From assembly GCF_037113525.1 (NCBI RefSeq), contig NZ_CP146963.1:3720001-3784000 (forward strand): a stretch of 64,000 nt of DNA. Reading direction: 5' to 3'. The notes under the pieces are model-generated. The model did no database searches and was not told the origin of the DNA. It was given only the letters and a program-made list of their open reading frames with translations. Every line of letters begins with the position of its first letter. The first letter of the stretch is position 1. Made by a program: the position numbers and the translations under genes. Below are positions 43,062-52,271 of the stretch, one piece after another. Source of the stretch: Butyrivibrio fibrisolvens. GTDB lineage: Bacteria > Bacillota > Clostridia > Lachnospirales > Lachnospiraceae.

Positions 43062-45572
43062 TCAGGCTCTTTTGCCAATATCCTCTACGCCGTTAGTGCT
43101 GATAAAATACTCTTTAAAGCTCTCAACATCAAGCGGCTTGGAATAATAGTATCCTTGTATGGAATGACATCCAAGCTTTTTAAGTACCTGTACCTGATTT
43201 TCAGACTCTATGCCTTCTGCTACAACGAATATACCGATTGTTGTAAACATGCGCATAAGAGCGCTGACCATCTGAAAACTCTTTTCATTATCAGGGAAGC
43301 CATGGGTAAAGATGCCTCTGTCGATCTTGACTGTATCGAACTGGAGCCTTTGGATCGCAACAAGGTTGGAGTATGAACTTCCAAAATCATCCATGGATAC
43401 TGTAGCACCAAGATCATGGATTCTGTCGATGATCTCGGCAATGTCATCTTCGTTATTGTAAGCCATGGACTCGGTTATTTCAAACTCAATCCACTGAATC
43501 GGAGGCTGGATCTCTCTTATAATCTTCTCATAGCTTTCAAAGTTCTCCGGATTCAGGATACTGTATTTAGAGATATTTACTGATATCCTGAAGGGTTCAT
43601 TCCCTTCATCGATCCATTTCTTTATAAAAAGGCAGGTCTCTCTGAACATAAAGAGATCAACCCTTGCTATCATACGGTTTCTTTCAAAAACAGGAATAAA
43701 GTATACAGGTCTTAAAATAGTTCCATCATTTCTGCGCCATCTGACAAGAGACTCTGCTCCTGTAACTTTGCCTGTATGAGGATCAACTTTGGGCTGGAGG
43801 AAGAGCTCCATTTCTTTATTTGTAAGAGCCTTTTCAAGCCTGTTCTCCATAGTCTTCTCGACACGGAGCTTGTCTTTACACGTTTCAGTATACATCCAGC
43901 AGTCAGATGCAATGTCATAGGAAGCTGCTGAGTTTCTATAAGCTATTCTGGCAAGATCAAGGATTGCCTTAAAGTTCTCATCTCCTGCACTTATAGGGCA
44001 TGCTGAAAACTCAACTCTTACAGATAATGACTTAAAATTATCTCTAAGTACCTTTTCAAGGCCTTCTCTAAGCTGTGAGCACTTACGTCTAACTTCATTT
44101 GCCTTTTTGTCGCTCTTTATCAGCATTGCAAAACTCGATTGGCCAAGTGCTGCCTGAGCTTCACCATCCACAAGAGTGGTCTGGTTCTGCTGATACAGTT
44201 CTTTTAACAATACATTTCCATTTTCCCAGCCGATGATCTCATTTACTGCCTTAAAACCGACAAGGTTCATGTACAAAAGCCAGTACTCGCCACGTTTTTC
44301 CTTATCTATCTCTGTAAACTTCTCGTTAAGATAAGCAAGTGAATTACCGCCTGTTACGGTATCGACATATGCCAGTTCTTTAAGCCTTCTGAGTGTCATC
44401 TCACCTCTTATCTCATGGAAAGATTTAAACAGCACGGTGAGGGTTATAGTCATAAGGAAAACGCTGTATCCAAGCCTGAAGTATTTTGAATTGCCTTCTA
44501 TATAAACCATGCGATAACGAATGACACTATAACCGGAGACAATAATAAAGAAAAGAGTTCCGATTATCGATGCAAAGATATACATGTCTTTTGTCAGGAT
44601 AAGCTCTCTTATCTGAAGTACCAGAAGTGTCAGGATCATGGCATACAAATAGATAAGAAACCCCACAAAGCTTACAGAAATATGCGATATCCCTGTCACA
44701 TACAAAAATACTGAAACTGACATTACAAAAAGATAAGTACACAAAAGAAACAGTGTGACTTTTTTCCCGCAATTTATATATTCAAGGAAAAACAGTAACA
44801 GAAAGATAGGAATGATCATGAAAAGAAATACTGCCATTGAATATCTGGCAGATACCGAACTGCTTATAAACTGAGGAAGATTTGATTCCATCAAAAGCCA
44901 GATTCCTGAAAATATAGATACAGCTGACATATAAGCTGCAGGAAGCTCCATGGACTCTATCTTAAATTTAAATAAATAGAACGAAAAAATAACCAGAATT
45001 ATACCAACAACAATGAAAATAATTCCATTAAGAATAGCACTCATATTCTTAATGAAAATCTCATTATTAAGGTCATTGCGCTGTCCAAATATTGCGTAAT
45101 TGAAGTAGAAACGAATGCTTCTTGATGTAGGATTTGTCATTTCAAGAGTCAGGAACTTACCCGATGCAAACTTTGGAATATTTATCATGAACCAGGTATT
45201 TCCAATCTCTTTGCCCAGAACATCATCCGTACCTTTGGCAAATTCTCCAAGGAAGGTGCCATTAGCATATATGGCAATATACATTTCGGGATCATATATT
45301 GCTATAGCTTCTTCAGGCGGGATAGAATACGGTAACTTATGATATAACCGAACCGATTCTCCGGGTCCGATCTCGATATATTCATCACTTATTACCTGGC
45401 CATCCGGATCATTCTGCCATCTCTCCGAGAAAAAATCCGAGTACTTATAATGCAAACGAAAAGAATCCACCGGGTCTAAAGATGCATAGATAAAGACTCC
45501 CGCGGTTAAAAGAATCAGGATTGACGCTATAATCCTGGTTATTAAATACTTCGTTTTCAGAAATTCTTTCAT
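43062..45572 (-). CDS. Membrane protein with degenerate GGDEF and EAL domains, probable c-di-GMP phosphodiesterase
   Basis: An 836-residue signalling protein. An N-terminal helix is followed by an extracellular beta-rich region (about 35-170), a block of about seven membrane helices (175-400), a GGDEF-like domain whose signature has decayed to LGQSSF, and a C-terminal EAL domain. The EAL residues look complete: GAESLVRWR, SVNIS, FEITES, SMDDFG, VKIDRG, AEGIES and QGYYYSKPL. It probably degrades c-di-GMP in response to an outside signal. It sits between thyA and folA with gaps of 26 and 29 bp. Confidence 0.88.
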   Translation of the reverse strand: MKEFLKTKYLITRIIASILILLTAGVFIYASLDPVDSFRLHYKYSDFFSERWQNDPDGQVISDEYIEIGPGESVRLYHKLPYSIPPEEAIAIYDPEMYIAIYANGTFLGEFAKGTDDVLGKEIGNTWFMINIPKFASGKFLTLEMTNPTSRSIRFYFNYAIFGQRNDLNNEIFIKNMSAILNGIIFIVVGIILVIFSFYLFKFKIESMELPAAYMSAVSIFSGIWLLMESNLPQFISSSVSARYSMAVFLFMIIPIFLLLFFLEYINCGKKVTLFLLCTYLFVMSVSVFLYVTGISHISVSFVGFLIYLYAMILTLLVLQIRELILTKDMYIFASIIGTLFFIIVSGYSVIRYRMVYIEGNSKYFRLGYSVFLMTITLTVLFKSFHEIRGEMTLRRLKELAYVDTVTGGNSLAYLNEKFTEIDKEKRGEYWLLYMNLVGFKAVNEIIGWENGNVLLKELYQQNQTTLVDGEAQAALGQSSFAMLIKSDKKANEVRRKCSQLREGLEKVLRDNFKSLSVRVEFSACPISAGDENFKAILDLARIAYRNSAASYDIASDCWMYTETCKDKLRVEKTMENRLEKALTNKEMELFLQPKVDPHTGKVTGAESLVRWRRNDGTILRPVYFIPVFERNRMIARVDLFMFRETCLFIKKWIDEGNEPFRISVNISKYSILNPENFESYEKIIREIQPPIQWIEFEITESMAYNNEDDIAEIIDRIHDLGATVSMDDFGSSYSNLVAIQRLQFDTVKIDRGIFTHGFPDNEKSFQMVSALMRMFTTIGIFVVAEGIESENQVQVLKKLGCHSIQGYYYSKPLDVESFKEYFISTNGVEDIGKRA

Positions 45573-45598
45573 TTACACTGTTTAAGACCAGCAAAATC

Positions 45599-46636
45599 TT
45601 AAATGGCAATCGGTATATCTTTAAACTGGTCTCCTGCTACCTCATAATTTTCTACACTCACGTCATTCCTTGTAAAGTCATAAAAATCCTTGATATCCGG
45701 ATTAAGGTGGAAAGTTGGTGCCGGAAGAGGCGTCCTTCCTATAAGTTCTTTGATATATGGAATATGCCTGTCATAGATATGGCAGTCTGCGATTACATGA
45801 AGAAGTTTGCCAACTTTCATATCACATACCTGTGCTAGCATATGCACAAGTGAAGAATACTGGACAATATTCCAGTTGTTTGCTGCAAGCATATCCTGAG
45901 AACGCTGATTTAGAACAGCGTTAAGAACAAGTCTTCCATCTGCCTTGTCCTGAGTCACGTTATAAGTCATGCTGTATGCACATGGTTCAAGATGCATATC
46001 AGAAAGTTCTGATACATTCCATGTGGTAGTCATGATACGGCGAGAGAATGGATTGATCTTAAGGTCATAGATAACCTTGTTCATCTGATCCATAACTGCT
46101 ATCTTTGATTCTCTGTCAAAAACTATGTCAGGCTCGCCAAGTCTTTCGTATGCATCAGTTCCTGGTACAAGACGCTCTTCCATAGAAGGGATACCAGGTC
46201 CAGGAACATATGAATACATTACCTTATTTCCTTCGATTTCTTTTTTCCATGTAGGAAAAGCCTTATCGATTCCTTCTTCTGTAACGCCTTTATATGAATT
46301 CTTCTCTGCGATCTGCCAGCCATAAGCTTTGCCTATAGAGCCATTGTCATCAGCCCACTCATCCCAGATCGAACCTTTTAAATTTTTGATATTTGAAGAT
46401 TTCTTCTGATATATCCAAAGTACTTCATCTGTAGCTGTCTTGATACCTGTCTTACGGAGAGTCATAAGTGGAAATTCTTTAGAAAGATCATAAGTATGTG
46501 CCTGACCGAAGATCTTGATCGTATATGCAGATGCTCCATCCGGCCAATGTGGACGAACGGCCTGACCTTCTGTAGTAGTACCATTAGTCAGAATATCATT
46601 GCACATCTCAATAAAGTATTCATCAGCTTTAGACAT
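45599..46636 (-). CDS. thyA: Thymidylate synthase ThyA, Bacillus/phage-like type
   Basis: Makes dTMP from dUMP and methylene-THF. The 345-residue protein carries the active-site cysteine in LEPCAYSMTY, where canonical ThyA has PCH; B. subtilis ThyA likewise has a non-His residue. Other blocks are IWDEWADDNGSIGKAYGWQ, SRRIMTTTWN and NPDIKDFYDFTRND. An insertion of about 70 residues (about 120-190) lengthens it. It heads an apparent operon with the EAL protein and dihydrofolate reductase. GGGGGATTC precedes the ATG. Confidence 0.92.
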   Translation of the reverse strand: MSKADEYFIEMCNDILTNGTTTEGQAVRPHWPDGASAYTIKIFGQAHTYDLSKEFPLMTLRKTGIKTATDEVLWIYQKKSSNIKNLKGSIWDEWADDNGSIGKAYGWQIAEKNSYKGVTEEGIDKAFPTWKKEIEGNKVMYSYVPGPGIPSMEERLVPGTDAYERLGEPDIVFDRESKIAVMDQMNKVIYDLKINPFSRRIMTTTWNVSELSDMHLEPCAYSMTYNVTQDKADGRLVLNAVLNQRSQDMLAANNWNIVQYSSLVHMLAQVCDMKVGKLLHVIADCHIYDRHIPYIKELIGRTPLPAPTFHLNPDIKDFYDFTRNDVSVENYEVAGDQFKDIPIAI

Positions 46637-46789
46637 AAAGAATCCCCCATAGAATCTAATACACTACCCAGTAAGGCGCGTATTGATAATTATTATAATC
46701 TATAATTTGGAAATATAATAAGCAAATATTGCCTTTAACAAGTCAGTTTTAATCTTAATAAGAAACATAAACATTATAACAGATTATTT

Positions 46790-48394
46790 TCATCTGTCAT
46801 ACTTATCACAAAGTGCATTGATCTGATCCGCAAACTTTGCTTTATCTTTGTTGCTTATGCCGCTGACTTTGCCAATAACTGCGATAAGTCTTGCACCTGC
46901 TGCCTTAAGTCTTGCATATACATCAGATACAGCTTCACCTGTCTTCTTCATAGCAGGAACAGGAACGCCTTCTTTATCAAACTGTCCCGAAATTAGATCA
47001 AATATGGTTCCGCTATACGGAGCATAGGTATCATATCCAAATTCGTTTCTTAGATAACTTGCAAATGAAACTGTTACAGTATCTTCACCATGCACTATGA
47101 AAACTTTTTTAGGTCTTTTCTTAGTAAATCCGTTAAGCCATGCCACAAGTCCGTCTCTGTCCGCATGACCGGAAAGTCCTTCTATCTTAGTGATCTCGGC
47201 ATTAACATCGATCTCTTCGCCAAAGATCTTGACCCTCTCAGCACCGTCAAATATAGCTCTTCCAAGGGTTCCAATTGACTGATAACCAACAAAAAGAATG
47301 GTACTTTCGGGACGCCACAAATTGTGCTTAAGATGATGCTTGATACGGCCTGCATCACACATACCGGACGCTGCCAGGATTACTTTGGGCTTATCATCAA
47401 AGTTGATGGCTACAGATTCTTCCTGGGTTATTGAAAGTTTAAGTCCGCGGAAAGATATTGGATTTATGCCTTTTCTCACAAATTCAAGGGCTTCCTCGTC
47501 ATAGCATGCATATTCATGGTCAGCAAAAAGCTGAGTAGCGCTTACCGCCATAGGACTGTCTACATATACATCAAAATCAGGAACTGCGGTTACAAGATGC
47601 TCTTCTTTGATCTGCCTTAAGAAATACAGCATTTCCTGGGTTCTTCCTATTGCAAAAGAAGGGATGACAACATTACCGCCCCTTTCAAATGTTCTGTTTA
47701 AAACCTCCGTAAGGTCCCTGACATAATCAGGTCTCTCCGTCGTATGAAGTCTGTCGCCATAAGTAGACTCCATAACAACATAGTCCGCTTCTTCTGTATA
47801 TTTAGGATCCTTGATAAGAGGCTGGCAGATATTACCTATATCTCCGGAAAAAACGATCTTGCGATCCTGCCCTTTTTCCGAAAGCCATACTTCTATACTG
47901 GAGCTTCCAAGAAGGTGGCCGATATCTGTAAATCTGATCTTGATCCCATCACAGATATCAATTATCTCATCATACTCACATGCCACAAACTGCCTGATCG
48001 CACCCTCAGCATCTTCCATAGTATAAAGAGGTTCTGCTCCTTCAAGCCTGCTGTTACGCTTAGCCTTCCTCTTCTTCCATTCAGATTCCTGCATCTGGAT
48101 ATGAGCACAGTCTCTAAGCATTATATCGCACAGATCTGCCGTAGCGTCTGTAGCATAGATCTTGCCCCTGAAACCATTGGCATAAAGTGAAGGAATAAGT
48201 CCGCTGTGATCAACATGAGCATGTGTAAGAAATACATAATCAATAAGAGCAGGTGCAACAGGAAGCGGTGCATTCTCAAATATATTGCGTCCCTGCTCCA
48301 TACCATAATCAACAAGAATCGTCTTACCACAAGCCTGCAGACAATGACAACTTCCTGTAACTTCGTGATCAGCACCTATAAATGTCAGTTTCAT
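46790..48394 (-). CDS. Metallo-beta-lactamase/beta-CASP family RNA nuclease-like protein
   Basis: A 534-residue zinc hydrolase of the beta-CASP group (RNA exo/endonuclease, CPSF73-like). The metal motif THAHVDHSG lies near residue 57, further ligands in DIGHLLGSSSIE and FSGDIG; the beta-CASP part includes IPSFAIGRTQEML, and ILAASGMCDAGRIKHHL and GLSGHADRDGL complete the pattern. The family processes or degrades RNA in the cytoplasm. It lies upstream of thyA by about 150 bp on the same strand. GGAGGGACCC precedes the ATG. Confidence 0.92.
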   Translation of the reverse strand: MKLTFIGADHEVTGSCHCLQACGKTILVDYGMEQGRNIFENAPLPVAPALIDYVFLTHAHVDHSGLIPSLYANGFRGKIYATDATADLCDIMLRDCAHIQMQESEWKKRKAKRNSRLEGAEPLYTMEDAEGAIRQFVACEYDEIIDICDGIKIRFTDIGHLLGSSSIEVWLSEKGQDRKIVFSGDIGNICQPLIKDPKYTEEADYVVMESTYGDRLHTTERPDYVRDLTEVLNRTFERGGNVVIPSFAIGRTQEMLYFLRQIKEEHLVTAVPDFDVYVDSPMAVSATQLFADHEYACYDEEALEFVRKGINPISFRGLKLSITQEESVAINFDDKPKVILAASGMCDAGRIKHHLKHNLWRPESTILFVGYQSIGTLGRAIFDGAERVKIFGEEIDVNAEITKIEGLSGHADRDGLVAWLNGFTKKRPKKVFIVHGEDTVTVSFASYLRNEFGYDTYAPYSGTIFDLISGQFDKEGVPVPAMKKTGEAVSDVYARLKAAGARLIAVIGKVSGISNKDKAKFADQINALCDKYDR

Positions 48395-48518
48395 AAAGGG
48401 TCCCTCCTTTGGTCTGAGTTTGTGATAGTTTAATAATTTCTTGCCGTTATTATAAAAAAATGTTATACCTACTTTTATTATATCATGATGATCGTAAAAA
48501 AATTATTCGGAGAGTACC

Positions 48519-48764
48519 ATGCTGTTTTTATATGGATTAAGTGACAAAACAAAGGTAATAGCACATACATATAATGCTGAGTACTGCATGAACTGCCTGC
48601 ATACTTCAAAGCATCAGGTCAAAAAGAAAAGTTTATACTTCACCCTTTTCTTCCTCCCTGTTATACCTCTTCATACCAAATATTATGTGACATGCCCTTG
48701 CTGTAACTACCAAAGAGGTATTAAAAGATCAGAGGTCAAAAATATCACAAGGGAGTCCGTATAA
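48519..48764 (+). CDS. Small zinc-ribbon protein
   Basis: An 81-residue protein with CMNC near residue 23 and CPCC near residue 59, separated by a hydrophobic stretch (SLYFTLFFLPVIPLHTKYY). This is the layout of a common small zinc-ribbon family in Firmicutes of unknown function. GGAGAGTACC precedes the ATG. Its stop codon overlaps the start of the next gene by one base, so the two are translationally coupled. It is divergent from the beta-CASP nuclease gene. Confidence 0.75.
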   Translation: MLFLYGLSDKTKVIAHTYNAEYCMNCLHTSKHQVKKKSLYFTLFFLPVIPLHTKYYVTCPCCNYQRGIKRSEVKNITRESV

Positions 48765-49198
48765 TGAATACAATGAAACAAAGCAGAAAAAATCTTAAAG
48801 CATCCCTTGTGATCTTCTTAAACACAGGCACTTTGATATTTGGGATCATATTTCTTATGATGGGATTTGCCATGCTATTCACAGTTCCAGAATTTGGATG
48901 TTTTGAAATGGCATTTTCCATGCTTTTCTTTGTCAAGTATGCTAAAACATGCCAAGCCATAGATTATATACAGGAATATGGTCCATTAATGGTCAACCAC
49001 CCCGAATACTCAACCTGGGATTATTGTAAAGGAGTGCATAGGGACAGAGAAGTTGTTATAAAGCAGATAAATGCCATGGCCAAAAGAAAGATGATCTTCG
49101 GGGCATTCGATGTAAGTTGTAACTATTTCAGATTCGATGAAGATTTTGACCTAAGATCTCTCATGGTAAAAAAAGGTTGGACGAGTGCATTATTTTAA
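48764..49198 (+). CDS. Hypothetical membrane protein
   Basis: A 144-residue protein with two adjacent hydrophobic helices (about residues 13-60) and a soluble C-terminal half containing a DREVVIKQINAMAKRKMIFG segment that could be a small helical domain. I do not recognise the family. The ATG overlaps the stop of the zinc-ribbon gene (TAATG), so the two proteins are probably made together. No clear terminator follows before the tRNA gene. Confidence 0.6.
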   Translation: MNTMKQSRKNLKASLVIFLNTGTLIFGIIFLMMGFAMLFTVPEFGCFEMAFSMLFFVKYAKTCQAIDYIQEYGPLMVNHPEYSTWDYCKGVHRDREVVIKQINAMAKRKMIFGAFDVSCNYFRFDEDFDLRSLMVKKGWTSALF

Positions 49199-49343
49199 GA
49201 TTCTATGCTCCCTATATACTTATTTCTGTGCCTGATATGAAATTATTTTTGGATTTTTTGAAAATAGTCGTTGACAACAGAATTCAATTGAGGTAATATC
49301 ATACATGTCGCTGAGGTGAGCACCGAAGCGAAACTGAATAAAT

Positions 49344-49416
49344 GCGATAGTGGCGTAGTTGGTAACGCGCGACCTTGCCAAGGTCGAGACCGCGGGTTCG
49401 AGCCCCGTCTATCGCT
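49344..49416 (+). tRNA. tRNA-Gly (GCC)
   Basis: A 73-base cloverleaf. The acceptor stem GCGATAG pairs with CTATCGC, discriminator base U; D arm GGCGTAGTTGGTAACGC; anticodon arm CGACC-TTGCCAA-GGTCG with anticodon GCC; T arm with GGTTCGAGCC. CCA is not encoded. A perfect hairpin terminator follows. The last 13 bases, CCCGTCTATCGCT, are repeated at 49560-49572. Confidence 0.96.
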
Positions 49417-49423
49417 TTAGTAA

Positions 49424-49464
49424 AACGAAAAGCACATCCGTAAAGGATGTGCTTTTCGTTTTAG
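49424..49464 (+). terminator. Terminator of the tRNA-Gly gene
   Basis: AAAACGAAAAGCACATCC pairs perfectly over 18 bp with its complement around a five-base loop. The A- and T-rich ends allow termination in either direction. Confidence 0.9.
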
Positions 49465-49572
49465 TGAGCGGCAGAGGAGCCGCTCACCCGCGGTGCAGGA
49501 TTCGTATCTCCGCTTCGCTCCGGTCGTCGCTAAGCGCTCGTCCACCGGACGAGCAGCGACCCGTCTATCGCT
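49465..49572. repeat. GC-rich hairpin segment ending in a copy of the tRNA-Gly 3' end
   Basis: This segment is much richer in G+C than its surroundings. It contains GTGAGCGGC/GCCGCTCAC (perfect 9 bp), and GTCGCT and CGCTCGTCC pairing with GGACGAGCAGCGAC. It finishes with CCCGTCTATCGCT (49560-49572), the exact last 13 bases of the tRNA. The layout resembles an attachment-site duplication left by an integrated element or a tRNA-linked repeat. Confidence 0.65.
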
Positions 49573-49575
49573 CTA

Positions 49576-49612
49576 AAAAAGAGATGATCTTATCGATCAT
49601 CTCTTTTTTTAT
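49576..49612. terminator. Bidirectional terminator
   Basis: AAAAAAGAGATGATC pairs with GATCATCTCTTTTTTT around a five-base loop. It ends the tRNA region on the plus strand and the ABC exporter operon on the minus strand. Confidence 0.9.
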
Positions 49613-49621
49613 CACTTATCA

Positions 49622-50299
49622 TTATTTATTAAGACTTCTGGCAATTCCGTTTACTGCGATCTCATCAATATCTTTTTTGTATAAGAGATTCGCCATAATA
49701 ACAGCTCCGGCACATCCAATCACAACAAATATGATGCTAAAAGCCACTGACTGAGCAAAATGTCTGCCAAAGAAAGATATCAGCTTCTGAGATTCGCTTA
49801 GTCCAAGAAAAATAATTGAAATTTCAACTATCCCAAGTACAATAGTAGATCCAACAAATAATTTATAACTGACTACAGAATATATAAGTAAAATACCAAG
49901 CATTGCTCCTGCAAAGAAGAGATACTTACTCTGAATTCCATAATTTACAGAATATGTAAAGCCCTCCATTCCATTTTTGGCAAGATAAAAATGATATACA
50001 AATACGATTACATATACTAATAATAGATATGGTATACATAGCAAAAACGGATAATACGTCTGCATTTTCTTCTTGGCCTGTGATGATTGAACTAGGCCAC
50101 ACATGCAGGATGTGTAATGAGACTGCCAGAATGTTGTAGCAGGGAACAGTAAATAGAGAACTCCCAAAATCGAATCGCCTTTACCTGTTAATTCAAAAAA
50201 CAGTCCGATTACAAAGAAAATCCCCGAAAACACTGCATGACTTTTAACTTTGGGATTGTATTTTAATAACTTAACTGCAGTAATAAAATCTTTTAACAT
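49622..50299 (-). CDS. ABC exporter membrane protein (second permease)
   Basis: A 225-residue membrane protein with about six helices, last gene of a GntR-ABC operon. I start at the ATG at 50299, just after the stop of the previous gene and behind GTGAGG; a TTG two codons earlier is possible. No named family is evident, but position and hydrophobicity fit an ABC-2-type permease subunit, as in YtrA-type operons of Firmicutes that respond to cell-wall antibiotics. Confidence 0.75.
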   Translation of the reverse strand: MLKDFITAVKLLKYNPKVKSHAVFSGIFFVIGLFFELTGKGDSILGVLYLLFPATTFWQSHYTSCMCGLVQSSQAKKKMQTYYPFLLCIPYLLLVYVIVFVYHFYLAKNGMEGFTYSVNYGIQSKYLFFAGAMLGILLIYSVVSYKLFVGSTIVLGIVEISIIFLGLSESQKLISFFGRHFAQSVAFSIIFVVIGCAGAVIMANLLYKKDIDEIAVNGIARSLNK

Positions 50300-50301
50300 T
50301 T

Positions 50302-50964
50302 TCAAACCTCACGTTCTTTAAAGCTTCTATCAAAATTCCTTAAGGGCATTTTCACTGCCAAAAAGCTGCCTATTACATCCAAAACTATAAATACTATCAG
50401 CCACGTCCACAGATTAATCGTCATATACTCATATCTGTATAAGATAAGCACACTGACAGCTGCGCCAAATAATGCAACAAGTATAAATGCCGTTCCCATA
50501 TATATCGTATATTCTGTAATGAACCTAAGAATAGATATAATGATCGAATTAGCGCCATAAACAAATGCTATGAGTATAAGTATTAGTAATACTATTTCAC
50601 TTTTATTTAGGGCCGACTTACTGATAAGTGTTATAGCGCCGCATATCAGAAGAACAAAACATATCTGCAAAAATCTTCTTACCTGATCTGTAACAATGGC
50701 AAGTTTAATATTATTTCTTCCATTAAGGGTATTTCTAAAAAGTCCAAACTGAAAATCTTTAGAATTTATCCCGTTATAGCAAAAGAAATCTCCGAACACA
50801 CCAAGGACCATCATATAAAAAGCAATAATAAATAGACTCCATTCGGCAAGCCTGCCTGTAAGCATTGTATGAATTCCAATAGCCAAAACCGGAAAAAGAA
50901 CTAACACAACAATACTGTATATACTATTACAAAATATCCTGTATACTTTTAATATATCTTTCAT
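50302..50964 (-). CDS. ABC exporter membrane protein (first permease)
   Basis: A 220-residue protein with six hydrophobic helices and short basic loops. It lies between the ATPase gene (22 bp upstream) and the second membrane protein (overlapping stop and start region), so the three form one transporter. AGGAGATTAGGC precedes the ATG. The sequence itself gives no substrate. Confidence 0.75.
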   Translation of the reverse strand: MKDILKVYRIFCNSIYSIVVLVLFPVLAIGIHTMLTGRLAEWSLFIIAFYMMVLGVFGDFFCYNGINSKDFQFGLFRNTLNGRNNIKLAIVTDQVRRFLQICFVLLICGAITLISKSALNKSEIVLLILILIAFVYGANSIIISILRFITEYTIYMGTAFILVALFGAAVSVLILYRYEYMTINLWTWLIVFIVLDVIGSFLAVKMPLRNFDRSFKEREV

Positions 50965-50986
50965 GCCTAATCTCCTGTCACTTTAC

Positions 50987-51895
50987 TTATGCAAGTTTAA
51001 GTCTTGTGTTAGCACGCATAATGCCAACAGAAAGCTGCGTAAGTGTAGGAGTCTCAGTAATAATATCAGCGCCCGCCAATTTATCCAGGTCGTCTGAAAG
51101 GCAAAGTCCTTCAAAGCCGTAATTATTGGTAGTCATGTCATACATATATTTCTTACCAAGTTCTTCGTCTTTTTTATCGCCTTTGACGTATGTATATTTT
51201 TCCTTAAGATTTTCTACAAAGCCCTGTTCAGCTATCTCACCATTTTCTACAATAACTGCATAGTCAGTGACATTTTCCATATCCGCTATATTATGTGTGG
51301 AAAAGATGACTGACTTTTCTCCTTCTGCTTCAGCAAGATACTCTCTTATGATCTCACAGAGTTTTTCTCTCATAAGAGGATCAAGCGCAGATGCCGGTTC
51401 ATCCATCAAAAGAAGTTCTGTGTTTCTCGAAAGAACTCCTGCCAGCATAAGCTTGGTCTTATTACCATCTGATAATGAGTTTACCTTTTTATTGGCATCA
51501 GTCTTATTATCAGCAGAAAAAGCCAGTTCTTTCAAAATCTCGTCATATTTATCACCATCAAAGCCATCAAATAAAAGTTCCTGAACTTCTTTAGTCTGTT
51601 TAAGATTCCATCCCGGCATAAAGTAATTACCTGTCCCTGTATATCCGATGCTATTCTTTACTACCGGGTCTTCTTCTCTGTCTTTTTCTGAATACTTTCC
51701 GAAATATCTTATCTCTCCTTCGTGGTCTAATCTGAGACCTGCTATTAGTTCAAGGAGAGTTGTCTTACCTGCTCCATTCTCGCCAATAAGTGCTGTTGCA
51801 AATCCTTTAGGGAAGTCAACCTTATCAACCTTAAGTTTAAAATTCTTATATTTCTTCTCTATATTTTTACAAGAGATTACTGCCTGTGTTTCCAT
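50987..51895 (-). CDS. ABC transporter ATP-binding protein (YtrB-like)
   Basis: A 302-residue ATPase. Walker A is GENGAGKTT, the signature is VNSLSDGNKTKL (LSDGN instead of LSGGQ), Walker B is LLLMDEPASALD, and the switch His lies in FSTHNIADME. The C-terminal 80 residues are an extra domain typical of this exporter group. Start at 51895 behind GAGGAGGAATGAC; an upstream ATG lies inside the gntR gene. It works with the two membrane proteins encoded next. Confidence 0.92.
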   Translation of the reverse strand: METQAVISCKNIEKKYKNFKLKVDKVDFPKGFATALIGENGAGKTTLLELIAGLRLDHEGEIRYFGKYSEKDREEDPVVKNSIGYTGTGNYFMPGWNLKQTKEVQELLFDGFDGDKYDEILKELAFSADNKTDANKKVNSLSDGNKTKLMLAGVLSRNTELLLMDEPASALDPLMREKLCEIIREYLAEAEGEKSVIFSTHNIADMENVTDYAVIVENGEIAEQGFVENLKEKYTYVKGDKKDEELGKKYMYDMTTNNYGFEGLCLSDDLDKLAGADIITETPTLTQLSVGIMRANTRLKLA

Positions 51896-51896
51896 G

Positions 51897-52271
51897 TCAT
51901 TCCTCCTCAAACCTTAGTAGTGTCTTAAGTGTGTCTGTCAGTTCGTCATCTGTCATTCCTGCTATCTTAGCACACTTGATAGCTTCCATAAGTGCATCCT
52001 CAACCTTACGCATATGCTGCTCTCTAAGCATCTCGCCGTCCTGAGGGTTTATATAATAACCTTTACCCTGGACTGCGGTTACCATCCCTTCGCTCTCAAG
52101 CTCTTCATATGCTTTCATGGTAGTGATGACACTTATCTTGAGTTCCTTGGCAAGGCCTCTTATAGACGGGAGGTACTCTCCCTGCCCTAGCCTTCCTTCA
52201 AGAATATCTGTTCGAAAGCTGTCTGCTATCTGCTGATAGATCGGAACTTTAGAATTCTGCGATATCTTCAT
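51897..52271 (-). CDS. GntR-family regulator, YtrA type
   Basis: A 124-residue short GntR regulator with only the winged helix-turn-helix (PIYQQIADSFRTDILEGRLG, then LPSIRGLAKELKISVITTMKAYEELES) and a small C-terminal dimerisation helix pair. The start is set at 52271, where GAGGTTAAC provides the ribosome site; this site lies inside a leader module shared with the aspartase leader. It is the first gene of the exporter operon and probably represses it. An inverted repeat lies between its promoter boxes. Confidence 0.93.
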   Translation of the reverse strand: MKISQNSKVPIYQQIADSFRTDILEGRLGQGEYLPSIRGLAKELKISVITTMKAYEELESEGMVTAVQGKGYYINPQDGEMLREQHMRKVEDALMEAIKCAKIAGMTDDELTDTLKTLLRFEEE

